In this document: positions 24,695 through 37,059 of the stretch, in pieces
How positions within the stretch are numbered: the first letter of the stretch is position 1
Layout of the letters: the number at the start of each line of letters is the position of its first letter
DNA from: Cryptomeria japonica
Taxonomy: Eukaryota > Streptophyta > Pinopsida > Cupressales > Cupressaceae
DNA length: 62,000 nucleotides
Reading direction: 5' to 3'
Assembly (NCBI RefSeq): GCF_030272615.1
Contig: NC_081406.1
Span: 394,838,439-394,900,438 of the forward strand
Notes under the pieces: model-generated
Databases searched by the model: none
Told to the model about the DNA's origin: nothing
What the model saw: only the letters and a program-made list of their open reading frames with translations
Position numbers and translations under genes: made by a program

Positions 24695-27564
24695 TTAAAC
24701 ATCCACGCAGTGCAAATCCTTCTGCATGGTCACCCTTAAAGCTATTAATTCACCACGCAAACTGGCTGATTCATTATGACCTTGTTCAATAATCTGGTTG
24801 CGCCATTCAATACTCTCTTTGCAAATAAACATTACATCTTCATTTAACCCTGGCACTTGATTTTCAGCAAGAAAATTCATCAGACCATAATGCTGAATAT
24901 CGCGCATCTGTTTTGAAATCACTGCCCATTTATTTTTCTCTTTTTGCCATGAGATTAAGTCAGAATCCAATGCCTTAGTGACTTCATTAGCATCTTTGAA
25001 GATCTAGACTAAATCCATTATGTAATTGGTCACTTGATGCATGATCGAGGTGAGCCATTATGAGAAAACATCAGCAATCATCCTATTTCGTTGAGCCTCA
25101 TAAAAGAATTTCTGATTACCAGGTGATTTTGGGCTAAATGGTCCTAAATTTTGAGACAACGGTAATGGGCTGTTCTGCAGAGCATGAATATACTGAGCCA
25201 TTTGTGTTAAATTTTTCTTTAACTTAGCCTTATCTCTTTCATCTTTCCAAGTACAAAAGATAATTTGTTTAGTCAAAGTCTCCAGATGTTTCACATCTAC
25301 GGCTCTGGCTCCGACCCCCAAATCAACTTGTTCAATAGCATAGTCTGCTTCTGAAGTAATAAAAACATCTTTGTCGGATGCGGGTTTGGCAATGTTTGTA
25401 GTCCAATGCTTCATGCTTTTGTTGAAATCAATCATGCCCTCCATTTTTAACTTTTTGGGCTTTGTAGACATTTACTCACAGCATCCTACATTGATACCAA
25501 AATAGGAACCACGTTCCTTTTCCTGGTGATTGAATCACTCAACCACTTGGGTGCCAGAGTCAGTTCCTTCGATGGCATGGGTGGAACTCCTATTGAGGGT
25601 GGCAATGTGGCACTGCCTACATGAGACTAGATATCAGGTGTCCCTGGATCTCGGAAAGTAGTGTTTACGCTGGTTGAGACCTTGTCTGTATCAGAAACAG
25701 GGGATACCATATCGCACAGTGCTTCCTCTGTGTCTAGATCAAGAATGAGATGGGGAGCCAGTAGCTGAAAGATCTTCTTGGAAATTGACCTGGTAATTCG
25801 ACCACCAATAGCAAGCTCAACCCCGGTGTCAAGTTTCTCTTCTTTAATCCTTGCCTGCCTTTTTCCTGCAACAGAAATGGGAATGTTAGTTAAAATAGAA
25901 GTTTTGCTTGCAGTATTCCTCTTCCCACTTTTGCTGCTTGAACTGGTTGTTGTTGCCAGTTGGAATCGGCAACTCCTAAGCCAATTTTTTGTCCTGTGAA
26001 TTACATTGAAAGTGTGTGTATGAATACTATCCTCCATCTTTTTACTCCAATCCACTGCTAGAAGAGGCTCATTATGCACCCACTTCAGAAACTCAGAGTC
26101 AAGTATATCCTCATCATCAATGGTGATGCCTAAAGTGTCCATTGGCAATTTCATGTCGTGGATTTGCTCCAAGGTTAACCTGGACCAACTCCTTTTCCTC
26201 ACTTCAAATTCATCCGAGCAACCCTCCCAATAATCTTCCAACTGAGGCACATGTTGATCGGGCACCATCTTCTTTACATATTGGGCGATAAAACCTTTAC
26301 TATCAAAATTATCTCTTTTCACATAGGTCTTCAAATGAAACCTTTTAAATTCTACCTCAAGATTTAGTGCATCAGAGACGGACCTGTAGCTATAATGGCC
26401 TAAATCAATGGGGAAAATCCCACTTGTGTCGGAGTCCTCACCATAATCCTTTGCAACATAGGCAAGCTGCCTGGAAATTTTGATCAAAATACAGGAGTCT
26501 GAAACATACCTAGGTAGCCCAAAGGTTTCACCTTTAAATCCTCCAACCCTTAGGTAAGTGAAGTGACTAAACTATGTAAAGAAACTGTCGTAGATGTTAA
26601 CAAGTTCAATATCTTCTGCAGACATCCTTCTATGCAAGTTACCTTGTAATTCAAAGGTCAACCTCCAAGTGAAAATATCATTCCAATGAAGATAATCATC
26701 AACATGCCCTTGTAAAGTCAAATTAGGATGATACTCATAAATTCTTTTGCCTTGAACCCATTTTGCATGGGACAATCTAGACCATTCTCTCACACAGGCA
26801 AGCATATATAACATGTAGGAAGACATATAAAAGTTAGGCATTCCAAGATAATTACTCAAACCTTCGTGTAACCTTTCTGTGATAATAGTTCCCCAGTCGA
26901 TGAACCGATTTTTATCCAGACTGACCTGGATGAAGAAATACATCAAGTCCTCCCAAAAGAAAGAGTGGTAATTACCCTTTATTCGTCTTAACAATATTAC
27001 CAAGTCTTAGATTGCAGGAATTAAATGCTCATGGGTTAGAGGTCTCGGTAGCCTTGAACCTCCTTTCTGGAATTTGAGAAGCCAATTCCATGCAATAACA
27101 GTTCTGTAATACTTCTTTTTCTCGAAGAAAATTCCATAGGATTTTCCAATTGTCCAATCTTCATAGGGTTCCCGGTGTGGGATACCCATAGTTGCCTTTA
27201 TTGTCTGTCTATCTATGGATAACAAAACCTCACCATTGTTTTTACTTATGCATCTATTACCTTTGTCATAGTGATTCATACATTCTAAAACTAATTCAGG
27301 GCAAGGAGTAGTTGTGGGAAATGTGGCCGCTTCTAATAACCGCTCTGTGCAACATCTCTCATCATAGGATCTGCGGCTAGGTTCTGGACTTTCTAGAAAA
27401 TCATCTAAATCTAGTTGAACTAATGTTGTATCACCTAATTCTGGTAAAGAGCTTACAAGGGAAGATGAGCTTATAAATTTGGGAAAAATATGCCTCATGT
27501 TTAGCTCATGATTTTCTCCAATTAATCCCAGGCAAAGAAGGAAAGTGGAAACAGAAACAAACAA
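24695..27564 (-). pseudogene. LTR-encoded ORF of B, right copy
   Basis: A minus-strand frame of 646 codons (27564-25627) with TAA at 27007 and TAG at 26572. A frame-shifted continuation follows (25471-25058, then 24970-24695). The N-terminal ~350 residues are globular and hydrophobic (GNRCISKNNGEVLLSIDR, LHEGLSNYLGMPNFYMSSYM, YLHWNDIFTWRLTFELQ). The middle is acidic then Ser/Lys-rich. The C-terminal parts look helical. The same order occurs in C (33772-37059) and probably G. It lies inside the LTR, on the same strand as gag-pol. Plant transposon-associated domain families are the comparison I would make. The function is unknown. Confidence 0.75.
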
Positions 27565-28059
27565 CTAACAGAATACCTAGATCTTTAAAACAAACTGCAA
27601 CAATTTAGAAAGTTGTTGAACATACCTTCCTCTGTCCTCTGAAAACCCCTATCATAATTTCTCCCGCTCCAAAACTCCTTCTCAAAACCTTCTCAAGAAA
27701 ATAATAATATCGACGTGACATCTACTCAGTTTTAAAGCCAATAAAATCTTACCCATCATTACCACAAATTGTCTCCCTTACACTTCATTCATGCGGCCTT
27801 AATCTGAAATGATTGTATCAAAGCATGCCTTAAATGCTAGATCACTTCACTTCTGACACTACAGATCCTCACACATACTTGCTATAAATGACAAATTTCA
27901 AATCATTAGAGAAAGAACATTCCTCTCTTCTGTGGTCATTAATCATCTTTTGAAATGTGTGTTGTCACCTTGCGCCAAGTCACATGTCTTCCGAGAAACC
28001 TATACATCGAACTCTGAATTTTGTGAAACAATCATGACACAAAATCAGCATGAGATATG

Positions 28060-28106
28060 TTGAACTTTAAACTTTGAACCCAAAAGGTTCAAGTTCAAGG
28101 TTCAAA
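28060..28106. repeat. Inverted repeat 1 in B right U3
   Basis: Counterpart of 17064-17110, with the arms largely preserved. Confidence 0.75.
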
Positions 28107-28180
28107 GAATGTAAAATACCGACAAGGACTACAAAAGACTTAAAACCGCGTGGGAGGAAAAACATTCAAAACAACACCTG

Positions 28181-28219
28181 TTGAACTTTGAACCTTGAAC
28201 CAAAAAGGTTGAAGTTCAA
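28181..28219. repeat. Inverted repeat 2 in B right U3
   Basis: Counterpart of 17183-17234, but shorter because part of the 3' arm is missing. Confidence 0.65.
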
Positions 28220-28346
28220 TGCAGTGAAACTTAACAATGGCCGAGCTATATGAGGAAAATTAAACAAATGACTTGACCAATGGATTAAACGGGTATTACT
28301 CCAAGCAAGGACATATATGAAATGAAAATTTTATATGGGCCCAACA

Positions 28347-28351
28347 TACAG
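28347..28351. repeat. Candidate target-site duplication right of B (TACAG)
   Basis: The five bases after the CCAACA end of B. The matching left copy lies outside the window, so this is positional only. Confidence 0.35.
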
Positions 28352-28539
28352 TCATACTGTGTTTTACCGGTAGTGCCTTGATTTAGATCAGTGATATTAT
28401 TTACCAGTTAGTGCAGTCTTTGCAGTTTAAGTTGTTTAAGAAGCTTTTGTCCATACTGATTCATCCCCCCCTCTCAGTATATGTTGGGTATTTGTTGTTC
28501 ATCATTAATCATTAGAGACGTATTTTAAAAGATACAGTA

Positions 28540-31190
28540 AAAACTCTAACTGGTTCAACCTTTGACGGTCGTGCCTTCTTTATTAACAATATCAGAGACC
28601 CAATGGTAAAATTAGTAGCTATGGTCATAGGCTACTGAGTATTCTACTCTAGCAGAATGAATAGTGTTCCATCAACAGCAATGCATACTGCTTATAGGAT
28701 GATAGCTGAAAATGTAGATTATGACCTTTGTGAGGCCATGAGGAGCCAATTGTTTTTAAATCTACAATCTATAAAGAAGGATAGCAGCCTAAAGTTTAAA
28801 TATGGATAGTTATTGATTGGGCTATTCTTTTATTTTCAGAATTTCCTACTGGGAATCAGAGATCTTGAATGGTCTAAGGATCTATCGGTATCTGCCCAGA
28901 TCAAGAACAACATCAAGGCTATAAGGAATACTTTCTCTATCGCTATGAAAAAATACTTCAATGAATTTCATAAGAAGATGAGAATGAGAGTAAGATTATC
29001 TGAGGATGTGGTAAAACATTTTGCTAAAAACATTGTTTTCACAGTTACCACTAATTACTGTTTAATGGAGGCAATTGAGCCTAGAGAGGAAGAAATGAAA
29101 GATATGAGTTATGAAGTTAACTATGACTTATTGATTGGCTATGCCAATAACCTGTTGGCATCTCCTATAGATAAAAAGAGGGAAAATTTGAGTTCAGTGA
29201 AAGAACAGACTGTACAAGCTGGAACAAGTATTGCTCCAACCACAAGTGGTAAAGGTAAGAAAAAGAAAGCTGAGATGCACCTTTGGTGATAAAAAGTACT
29301 AGAATGACACGAAGTGTCCAAAAAAAAAGGAACCAGAACCTAAGGTTTATATGAAAAAAGAGACAAAGAAAATAGGTCGGAAGTTAATTCTTCAAGAAGA
29401 ATCAGAAGGAACTGACACTGAAGAACCTAAGAAGATGAAAGCAATTGGTAGAACAACAAAGTCAGTGAAAAATGTGCCAAAGGCAACTGTGCCTATTGAT
29501 ATTTCAACTTACAAGCCTGAAACCCACTTTGAAAGAACAATGAAGACATTAGGGAGAAAGAAATCTAACAACGTCAAAGAACATTTTGATTCCTTCATTG
29601 AAGATGAGAAGGAGCAAATCATTCAATAGGTAATCAATTATTTATGCCATTACAATATATTACCACATGATCTTGAAAATGATATCTCCAATTATTTGTA
29701 CACTATTCTTTTGAATAAATGGGAGGAAACTATAAAGGAGGAAAAAGAAATTATAGATGAGATATTTTTGCAATATTTTCCTAAATTATCCAAGGATGAA
29801 ATAAGTGCTTTAGTTGATTAGTACAAAATTCAATTTGCTTTCAAATCAAGAAGATTGAAGCTACTTAGTGTAAAGAGGAAAATTATTGAGACTGAAACTC
29901 ATCAGATAGCCTGTAGCATCCAACGAATGGAAGAGCTCATACATTCTTCTCAGGATGAACATGATGATGATATGGATAAAGGTGTGCAAGCCAATGTTGT
30001 CTATCTTGTCAAGGAAAAGGATGATACTCTTATCCATGATATTGATGATACTCAGGACACAACTAATTTATCTAAAGACATCATTACACCTGATATGCAG
30101 CCACCTGTGATCACTGTCTTAAAGGTTACTTCAGTTGAGGAATCGACAACTCAACAAGGATTGGATATTCCACCAGCAAAAGAACAACCTGAGAAACCCC
30201 AATCCCTACCGGTTTCATAGGATATTCAGAAGGAATCTGATGCAAACATTGGTACTCAGTCATCTGAGCAAGAAATGATGAAATAAGAATAAAAAGCAAT
30301 TGTTAAGGTAACATCTTCTAAACCGGCAAAGTCATTAGTCTTACAACAAAATGATGAAGATGAAGGTGACTCATTATGCATTTTAGGGCCTATAAATATT
30401 GATAATAAGAGTGCATCTAAAATGATGAAGATTGCAAATGTCATGCAATCTAGCACACAAGAAGAGACTTAAAGAGAAAAGAATGGAAGCAGAAACAATT
30501 CAGAATGCAGTGGATATTATATCAAATCTACTACTGGAAACTTCTACAAGACATCTAACAACCCCTATTAGCAAACTTGGTCAATTGGTTGCTGATGCAT
30601 CTGACCAAATTAAGTCCCTTGAAGAAGATTTACAAACTTATGCTGAGAAGAGTTACAGGAAGAAGTATGGAAAACAACTTATGAAGGAGATTGATATAGG
30701 GAAACGTGATCTATCCCTTAATAAAGATTTATTAAGGAAAGCTATTGAAAAAGGAGGAAAGTATCTTGCTTCTACTTCCAATGTTTCATTCTTTTATTCT
30801 AATATCACTAAAAGGCAAACTGAAACTGAGAAGGAACTAGAAAAGATATGCAATGCCTATGTACCACTTTAAGACTCTATTTTTGCGTTTAGCAAATCTG
30901 TGGATGATTTGCACAAAAGGATGGATACCTATGATCTTGAGAAAGAAAAAAGATTCTGGTCACTGAAGGAATCGAAGAGTCTACTCACTTCCCAAGTGGA
31001 CATACTATGGAGAGCCTACACGAATGCAGAAGCTATTTTATCTACTCCAGAAACTTGTACATTGGATTGCATGGAGGAATTTCATACACAGATTATGTCT
31101 ACACTTGAGTACACTGAGAACATGCTAGAGAGATGGCAACATGCATTATCATAGTTGAAGAGGAACTTTAATGTTATTTTCACGAGACTT
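28540..31190 (+). pseudogene. Element G long ORF, decayed
   Basis: Reconstructable as one coding region over several frames (open parts 28813-29289, 29351-29629, 29855-30220, 30432-30872, 30900-31154). In-frame stops are mainly TAG (29627, 29819, 30218). The N-terminal part is hydrophobic (VDYDLCEAMRSQL, LLIGLFFYFQNFLLG) and resembles the FDYAPYLTNAIHEGL...MHMFLF segment of C. The middle is basic then acidic and repeat-poor. The C-terminal ~230 residues look coiled-coil (QIKSLEEDLQTYAEKSYRKK, LEKEKRFWSLKESK). No catalytic motif is recognised. Confidence 0.6.
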
Positions 31191-31260
31191 GCAAATGCAT
31201 GAATCTTGATTTAGTTTTTCAAATTGTTGTATATGTTGAACACTTTGATACAAATTTTCT

Positions 31261-31276
31261 ATATATATATATATTA
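31261..31276. repeat. (TA)n microsatellite
   Basis: About eight TA dinucleotides just before G's polypurine tract. Confidence 0.8.
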
Positions 31277-31301
31277 TTTACTTTTTCAATTTGGCATTGT
31301 T

Positions 31302-31314
31302 GTCAAAGGGGGAG
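31302..31314 (+). other. Polypurine tract of G
   Basis: GTCAAAGGGGGAG, the same word used at the 3' ends of D and F. Confidence 0.65.
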
Positions 31315-31365
31315 TAGAAATATGTATGTGTGTTTTTGAAAATTTTGTATGATGTATATAGTAAG

Positions 31366-32724
31366 TGTTGGCATTGGGTTGTCATTGATGTCAACCGGTA
31401 TGGGATGACTACTAGTAGAAGAGATGTATGTGCAATGAGTACAGGTTGAGATATCCTTGATATCACTTTGTGTTGTAGGACAACAATAAGGTAAGGAAGA
31501 GAATGTCATTCAGATGGATGACCCACTGGTGTTACCGATACACAAGTTGGTACTTGACTTGTATGGATGGAATGGTAAGGTGATCTATATCAATACAGTG
31601 CATCACCAGTAAGGAAAGGATGTCAACTGGTAAGTGATGTGTTGACATGAAGAAGTCAAATCAACCAAGTGAGTGATTGTTAGCCTGCAAAGATCATGAC
31701 CAGTGTACAAGAAGGATGATTAGAATGCTTGGATGGTGTTTGTGATGAAGAGGCAAAATGTTACTTGAATCACATCAACAGTAGAGGAGAAGAATGAACA
31801 GATCACAAGTATGTTGTGAAGTTGCACAGCAATAGGACTCCCACCTGATGAAGATGCAGTCATCATGAGAAGCAATGAATGACAATGAAAGTGACATCAC
31901 ATGATCACATGTGCTTGTTTGAAGATATGCTGCACAAATAGGGATGTCACATGAGTACACTTCAAGATGCAGAAGACAAGGTGCCACTCCACTGAGTTAT
32001 GCAGTGGACCAACAAAAAAGGAATGTTGAGATGTTGGTGCAGAAGAAGAGTGATGTGTTTGTCATCTTGACAAACCGGTTGTGATATGGTCCAAGATGGT
32101 CAAGGAGAAGGCAAGGCTGAGCAGATGCAAACAAAGGAATGTGGCCTGACTGAAGATGGTGTATGGTAAAGATTGATGACAGAGTGTCATCAAGAAGGTT
32201 TACCGGTATGTAAGTCCATTAGTAATGTGAGCAAGGTGCAGATGCAGATGTTCTTCCACTTTGTGGGAATGTGCATGCTTTGGATAGACATGTTTGAAGA
32301 CTGATTTAGGTGTTCCACCGACAGTTCAGCAAGTGCAGACATGATGAGTAAACTGGTAGAATGTGAGATACCGATAGGGTTATTATACTGGTAGGAAATA
32401 GGAACCAGTAGAGGGTTTGGTCAGTGATCCTATCTGGACAAACTTGAAGAGCCAAGCTACCGGATGGTTGACATGGATGCCACACAGAGCTGAGGTGGCA
32501 AATATGCAAAGGACAGTCATGTCTGGAGTCAAAGAGGTAGTTTTGATTGGTTCAACATTAATGGTGACTACAAAGCTTGAGGTAAAGTTGCAGAGTTGTG
32601 CGGCTCGAGATCGAGGACAGATTGATTGTGCGGATCGACATAGGCAAAGGAAACAACTGAGCCATTTATGGTGACTAACTGAGAAAAGCCGACAGATTGA
32701 TTACAGGTTGCTGAAGAAGGAAGG
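31366..32724 (+). mobile_element. Element D, 5' LTR, part 1
   Basis: Starts TGTTGGCATTGGG and aligns with 61472-62000 at the 3' LTR, with small indels. The short ORFs in it are shadows. Rich in [AC]CGGTA / CCAGTA words. Confidence 0.85.
32720..32724. repeat. Target-site duplication of C, left (GAAGG)
   Basis: Directly precedes TGTTGTTCTC. Identical five bases at 38950-38954. Confidence 0.88.
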
Positions 32725-33771
32725 TGTTGTTCTCAAATTTTGATTTCCCTTCTATCCTTTTGGTAAAATCAAGTAACTTTGTTTGCATATATGAAGATAT
32801 CAGAGATATAGAACTCGAAAATAACATATAACAAGGTTTCAAAACCTTCTACACTTTGAACTTATCCAAAGTTCAAGTGGGTATACATTCTATGAATATT
32901 TTCACACTTTAAGATTAATATCCACAGTAAACTAGTGTCATAAAACCCATGGATTTCATCACTTCAATGAAACTGAAACATTAAAAGAAAACTTGTGTCC
33001 ATTTCAAGTATTGATCTTCAAGAAAGGTAAAAAGAATCCTACAATTGAATACCAGTGCCTTATTCGGGCTACAAAGTCACCCAAATCAAGTTAGAATTCC
33101 AAAACTGAATAATCCCGTACATTTCACCACCTCAGCCTTAGCTAACCCCATACATGCCTGACATATACATGAGTTTTATCCTCTAAATACTAAAACCATT
33201 CATCAAATTCAAAGTAAGCAAACAATTGATTTACTGATAGAGATATTTCAAGCATATTTAATTCCTCTCCCTTGAAAAGAAAAGCTAGAAACATATCCAT
33301 ATGACTGCCTTGCAATCCATGTTCAATCAAATAACCCTAGATTATTCAAATGAAACCAGTAAATTAATGAATGCACACTAGAAGACAATACAAATTTAGG
33401 CCTAAAAAGTGTTGATCTACATCTTTATATTCATTTTTGAAAATTATTCTTACATGATTCAAAGTAATCTCTATGATAGCTAGAAAAACCCAGATATATT
33501 TCTGCAGAGTTTTTACAAAATTTCTTGTGATCCTTTTTCATTAGTCCTGGTATTCAATTATAACATTATGGATGCATACAAGCTTTGGACATTCCTAATA
33601 AAATTTGTTACAAACCACAATCTTCTCCAAAAAAAATAGTTACAAGTCCTTTTCAATATCAACAACCTCTTCAGCTTGTTGTCCTACTGCAACATCTTCT
33701 AACTATTCTGGAACTTCTTCTTGTTGTCCAGCATATTTGTCCTTCCATTACTGGAACACGTCATCATTCGG

Positions 33772-36700
33772 TCAAGAAAAGATAACAATCTTCTTCTTCA
33801 TTCCTTCTAGCCTTTTCCAAGTGACCCTTAACTTCCCAATCTCTGTTTCTATGAAACCATAATGTGACTTTACCTTTTCAATCTCCTCAATTGTCTTGAC
33901 AAGTAAGGACATGTCATCAGTGTTTATGATTTCATTGACTCTTTGGGACAAGTTGTGGTCCAACTCTTCCATCCATATCTTCTCCTCTTTTAACTGAGTC
34001 GGACCAATAAAACCCCCGGGAAACAACTCATACTTGTGATCAAAATATTCTTTCCTGTATAATTGGGCTTTTCTCTTCACATCTGCCCTTTCTTTTGAGA
34101 GTATATTCATTTATTTTATGAATTCACAAGTGGATCTAAGACTATCATTTGCCCCTGCATCTACATGAGCTAAACACATAAGCTCTAACTCCTTTCCCCT
34201 AGGCATCCACTTATTCAAAATCGGTTCTAGAGTGGTCTCATCTTCTCTTAATTCAATCAAAATATTCAGAATCCTCTTCATAGAAATATGTACGATAGAG
34301 GCTCTAACTGAATCAACAAATTTAAAACTTGTAGCCTTTACCTTTTCCTCATATCTACTTGCAAACAGGGCTTGATCCTGTTTCAACTTTTCCAACTCAT
34401 GTTGAATAGTTTTAGCTGGTTGGAAACCAGAAGGCATAGGATAAGGGGGATGTTCTATGATAGGACTTGTAGGTGGAGGTTTTGCTGGAGAAGAAGCTAA
34501 CATTAGAGTAGAGGACTCACCTTGATGGTGTTGTCCTGCCATCTGAATCTGAAGTCTAGCAATGATGCTATCTCGATTAGCTATTCCTTCTTTGGCCTCA
34601 TTATAAGCCTTCAAGATTGTTTCCAATTTCAAATGGAGATTAGCTTTTTCCTTTGCCTCCTTTTCTGCCACTGCTACACTGAATTTTACAGTTTCTAAAA
34701 ATGTGCTAGCAGCTTCTACCACCCCTGTATCTTGGACTCTTTTCACAATCATACCTGCTAGGAAACTAGAATCTGAGGCATCTTTCCTTCTTCTATTTTC
34801 ATCCTTTTTCAATGACCACATGACTAAAGCAGCATTATCTTTGTTGAATGTCACTCCTTCAATAGGCTTGGTTTCTTTCCTGGCTGCTTCAAGTACCAAA
34901 GCATTAGCTATATCCCACTCAAGGAGGATTAAGACACCAGCCTTTGATACCAGCTCTCTTCCCTTTTCAGAAGTAATGGCCTTGAATTATTCAATGATTT
35001 CTTGTTTTACCTCTTCCTCCACTAGAGTTACATCTTTGTGAGGCTGCCCATTCTTCCTTTTTCACATCTTTCCTTAAACTGTTCAATGTTTTGTTTCCAT
35101 ACAAAGTGCATGAAGGCCCCTGTTGTAACAAAGTTACTATCAGCCAAGAACTCCTCACTGGCTTGCTTGACAGTTGGGTCTAGCTCTTTACCTTTGAACT
35201 CACCTTCAGTTAAGTTCATCTCAGCACTAGGTGGCTCTTCTGGCATCCCCTCTTATGTTTCCTCATATGTGTAGGCAATCTCCCCGAGACTCCCTAACTA
35301 TAACAATTGTTTGGCCACCGCTTTCTCATCTCCTATGTGGATAGGGGATTGAGATGGACTATACAGAGGCTCATTGGTTTGCACTTCCTTCCCCACCCTT
35401 TGCCTTTTAGGGGAGTCTTGGATGTCAATGACATCTTAAATTTCTCTTTTCCCTCTTGAAGTAGAAGGCTCACCAGTCACTAGTATCATCACATTGTATT
35501 TTGATTTCTTGTGCATTACATAATCACCCAGTGGGATGGCCTTAGCAAAGGTAGGCTTAGCCAAAACCAGTCTAACCCTATTAGGATCATTTCTCATTAT
35601 AGCCTCCCTCTTTTCCTTCAAAGTTTGCATGAGGTCTTCAAAATAAAGAATTAAGAATTTGATTTTTTCCTCAAAGGGATTAAAACTAGAAAGAGGGTCA
35701 TAACTATTATCAAATTGATGAATGAAATCAAGAGCTCTTTTGTATGCCACCCACTTATCTTTCCTCAATTCTTGCTCATCCAAATTGATTTCATTCCTAA
35801 TTAGATCTTTAGGGAAATGAAATTGGTGTGGCCTACCTTTACATACTGCTCTCTTTCTAAACATGCCATTGAAAAAATCTTCAAGGTCTGCAAATCTTGA
35901 AACTATAGTAGACAACCTATATGGTTTAAAGAATTCTTCAAAACACTTCCAGCCACCTTTGGTGATCACAAAATGATGAGCCATGGTAATAGTTGGGAAA
36001 ATAGTCCCTTTACCCCTATTTCTTAGCTCTACCTCTTGCACACTTCCAATTTGCCTTAAGACTTCTACAATCCCTATCTTCAATGGGACTTGATAAGGCA
36101 ATAAATATGGAGTACCCCTAAAACCATAAACTCTGAAAACTATAGAAATAGGGTACAAATACATATCACCCCAATTATGAACAATTTTAATACCTTCAGC
36201 AAACTCTTTAGGCTTGAGGAACTCCAAAAGAGCCTTTGGGATCCTAGGGTTTTCTGTGCACAAGAGAATCCTGATTTTAGATGCAAAGCATCTATCAAAC
36301 TTTAGATAACTGGCATCTTCTCTATCCTAGGATAGAATGGTACTCCATAATTTCACTGGCATCTCTTCACCATCTTTTTTCTTTTTTAGTTCCATCTCAC
36401 TAGCAAAATAATCAGCACCTATAAATAAAAACATATGCATGAGAAGGGAATACCATCCAAAAGGCCTATCCACCTTACCATTTTTTATGCCTACTAGCCC
36501 TTCATGAATTGCATTAGTGAGGTAAGGCGCATAGTCAAATGTTACTGCCACTCTTAAGGTGATCCTCATTGTAGACTTGTGCAAGTGTCTCAAAGTTGAT
36601 AGGCTCTAAATAATTGGACACTTCACTGAGCTTGAAAACCTTCCTGAACTCATCATCATTGATCTCAATTAAGGCTGCTCCTTTTATATTTCTGATACAT

Positions 36701-37059
36701 TTGGCTATAGGGTCATAATTTTGTGCAATCAGGGTCAACAAATCTACATCCATAAAGACGTCAGGGACTATGAGCTTTCCCACATCCAATTCCCATATAC
36801 TATTTAATGGGACAAAGGAATGTCTCTGACCAAAACCTACCTTGAAAAGTCCTAGACCTGACATCCCTATCTATGGATCCCTCAACCAATTGCCTTTATC
36901 ATATAGACCGTCTACAATTCTTAAACGAGGGTTTTTTGGTACCAATTCTTTAGGTTTGGCCGCAACATTGGTAGACATGGTTAGTTGTTCCAGGGAGTCA
37001 TCACATATGTTCCTATCTTGGTAATTTACCTTCCCTATGAAATCCCTTCTTGGCACCAT
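33772..37059 (-). pseudogene. ORF of solo LTR C (about 1.1 kaa, decayed)
   Basis: Minus-strand pieces 37059-36535, 36593-35028 and 34899-33772 join through frameshifts near 36555 and 35030. Stops: TAG 36871, TAG 36327, TAA 35436, TAA 34111. The N-terminal globular part shows QNYDPIAKCIRNIKGAAL and FRKVFKLSE, matching NHYDKGNRCISKNNGE in B's LTR ORF in spacing. Then NWGDMYLYPISIVFRVYGF...LPYQVPLKIGIVEVLRQ aligns with the GGF-G-P--LP---SD--ILIKI-RQ segment of B. The middle is charged and Pro-rich (34430-34560), and the C-terminal ~350 residues look helical. The function is unknown. Confidence 0.72.

Larger units (their letters stand above)
23621..28346 (-). mobile_element. Element B, right LTR (5' LTR)
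   Basis: 4,726 bp, TGTTGG...CCAACA, complete. The minus-strand layout from 28346 is ~780 bp of U3 with two hairpins, then the LTR ORF (27564-24695), then ~1 kb of AT-rich noncoding sequence up to the PBS. 23621-24690 holds no gene I can support. Confidence 0.92.
28347..31365 (+). mobile_element. Element G: 3' part of a plus-strand retroelement
   Basis: 28347-28490 looks like the end of a copia-type LTR: an ACCGGTA word, then GATTCATCC with a C-run and CTCTCAG, as at the LTR ends of D and F. A decayed ORF fills 28540-31190. A polypurine tract GTCAAAGGGGGAG at 31302-31314 is followed about 50 bp later by the LTR of D. G was hit by B on the left and D on the right, or its own 3' LTR was lost. 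No PBS, RT or integrase is visible. Confidence 0.6.

Noticed and set aside
32417-32674. 85-codon ORF in D's 5' LTR
   Set aside because: No domain, no counterpart visible elsewhere, noncoding-like composition.
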